A DNA stretch of 64,000 nt, from contig NW_020170382.1 in assembly GCF_000524195.1 (NCBI RefSeq), forward strand, positions 2,069,233-2,133,232. Reading direction: 5' to 3'. The stretch is from Echinococcus granulosus (taxonomy: Eukaryota > Platyhelminthes > Cestoda > Cyclophyllidea > Taeniidae). The notes under the pieces were generated by a model. The model searched no databases. It was not told where the DNA came from and saw only the letters and a list, made by a program, of their open reading frames with translations. Positions 62,390 through 64,000 of the stretch are shown in pieces. A program made the translations under genes and the position numbers. Numbering within the stretch: the first letter of the stretch is position 1; every line of letters starts with the position of its first letter.

Positions 62390-64000
62390 GTAATTATTCT
62401 CAAACCACGTATTCCACCATGGCCGGTATCTATTTATGGGCCGAACTTTGCGCAAATTCTGCCATTCGGTACAACGGTTTGGTAATTTTGTCTGAACCAC
62501 AGTTGAATTTTTCAATCTTTTAGCTTGTTAAGATTTGTTATGTGAAGCCTTAAACCAGAAAAGGGGACCCGATACCCCGCCACATGCAGTCGGTTTTTTT
62601 GTCGTTCAAACACTGCACAATAGCTGAATTTACTATTTCATCGAACCAACATTCGTTAATCAGCTTCAATGCATCTCATCAGTCGTTGGGAAGCTTGTGG
62701 TTAGGCTACGACAGACTTGTGCATTGGGTTCACTTAGACTGCATTATTTGTCTTACTTTCTCCCGAAATGACAGCCGAACTTATTTGTACCAAAAATTCT
62801 GACAGCCTCAATTGCCGTAGTAGTGGAATGGATTAACGAACTTGCTCAAATAGCGGCAAAATCGTATTTTAGTTGAAGTTAATCCTAATCGTACCTATCA
62901 TATAACACTTCCAAACAAAATCCCACAGTGTTAACGAGTTTGAGGTACACTTTCTGGGTGGGCCTGAAGTAGATTTTTGGTGGTTTGTATTGCTTAGGGA
63001 GAAGTTAACCAGTTGGATAGTAGTGGATTGTTTGTTATATTATAAACTTTTTTGTCACAAACTAAAACCTTGCGTATTTGTACCACTTGCGTGAATCCAG
63101 GTTTTCTTTCCGTTTCCATAGGATCCTTTTCTTTCAAAAGTCATTTTCCATAAATATATCACGCGTTTAACACCGTATACTATGCGATGAAATATTGCAG
63201 TTAGGTGTTAGCGTGAATGCTGTTTTATAATGCTTCGACAAAAATTGCCGGACTTCTGCATGGTTTGCGTGATGTATTCCTTTGCAGTCTCACGTTAGCG
63301 TTAATGTGGCCGTATGTGCTCGATTGTTTGCGCATTTGCGATTCTAAGCAAGTTTGACCATCTTTTAAAATAATGTGGACTAGAAAATTAAAGTTTTAAA
63401 ACCTTCTGTGCTTCCTATTGCAAGTTTGGTGGTAGATTTCGCACTTGCTATAACGACACCGGCCACTATCATTTGTTTTGTCATTTGTGAGGAAATCAGA
63501 TCCTGCTAGATTGTACAACGACCGTATTTAACCATCTAATTGACAAATCCTGATTTAACCTCAAAATCTTGCTGTTCATAAATTTGGCCCAAATGGTTCT
63601 ATATTGTTCATTTCATTTTGTTATAATTATGCTATTCATATGCAGGAGAAGTTGGAGGCGTTTACACCCAATCAAGTCATTCTGCAGACAGCATGGCGGG
63701 TTTTAGATGGACTCAATAAATGTTGTTGGTTATTTAAATAGTTTTGTGGTTTTTTTTTCGTCACAAGATTCCAATTGCATAAGAATTTCGCCTCGAAGGG
63801 ACTATTTCATACATCTTTTAAGCTTTTTTTAAGCAAAACTAATTCCTCTTTCTCCCATTGATCGCGATTTCCTGATAAGCATTTAATCTATAATTTAATA
63901 CTTCTGAAATATTCTATAGTTTTAAAAACGCTTATGCAGATTATAGAACAATGACGGGAAACTTCACTGAAGATGTATTTTTTATCGTATCAAACTGGAG
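62390..64000 (+). other. PPP1R37 intron, right edge
   Basis: After the GTAATT donor at 62390 no further segment resembles the PPP1R37 repeats, so this is probably a long intron. One possible short terminal exon at 63646-63741 is listed separately. Confidence 0.5.
63646..63741 (+). other. Weak candidate alternative last exon of PPP1R37
   Basis: An ATATGCAG acceptor opens a phase-0 frame of 31 codons (EKLEAFTPNQ...) ending in TAG, with AATAAA inside it. It does not resemble the next PPP1R37 repeat. It could end a short isoform, or be chance. Confidence 0.2.

Overview
This is a eukaryotic nuclear window from an animal, most likely a parasitic flatworm. It contains genes for an axonemal dynein, RSU1, DHX34, ADAM17 and PPP1R37. 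It is AT-rich between exons and is packed with in-frame spliceosomal introns of only 28-46 nt, clustered at the 5' ends of genes, with much longer introns downstream. That size gradient is known from flatworm genomes such as Schistosoma; the class (trematode or tapeworm) cannot be fixed from the sequence alone. There are two 100-N assembly gaps (11203-11302 and 54270-54369).

Layout, left to right: the 5' part of an axonemal inner-arm dynein heavy chain (DNAH10-like, minus, 7573 to 2833 and beyond the left edge); MDH1B-like malate dehydrogenase homologue (plus, 7756-12116); RSU1 leucine-rich-repeat protein (minus, 15289-13944); the NMD helicase DHX34 (plus, 16459-35880, 19 exons); two tandem ADAM17/TACE-like metalloproteases (minus, copy A 48003-38192 and copy B 58605-48462, each reconstructed as 15 exons); and the 5' part of PPP1R37 (plus, from 60608 and probably running off the right edge). 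Exon boundaries were worked out by hand from GT/GC-AG sites, reading-frame continuity and recalled family similarity. Every complete model except RSU1 has a CDS length divisible by three. RSU1 is one base too long because of a 6-A run.

Most notable: DNAH10 and MDH1B are head to head with only 182 bp between start codons, and that spacer holds a consensus RFX X-box (7603-7616), suggesting one co-regulated ciliary promoter. The ADAM17 pair is a tandem duplication with shared exon order, intact zinc sites and furin-like sites, but no visible prodomain cysteine switch. Two DHX34 introns use GC donors. MDH1B lacks the catalytic histidine. The remainder is intron or intergenic sequence with a few candidate dispersed repeats.
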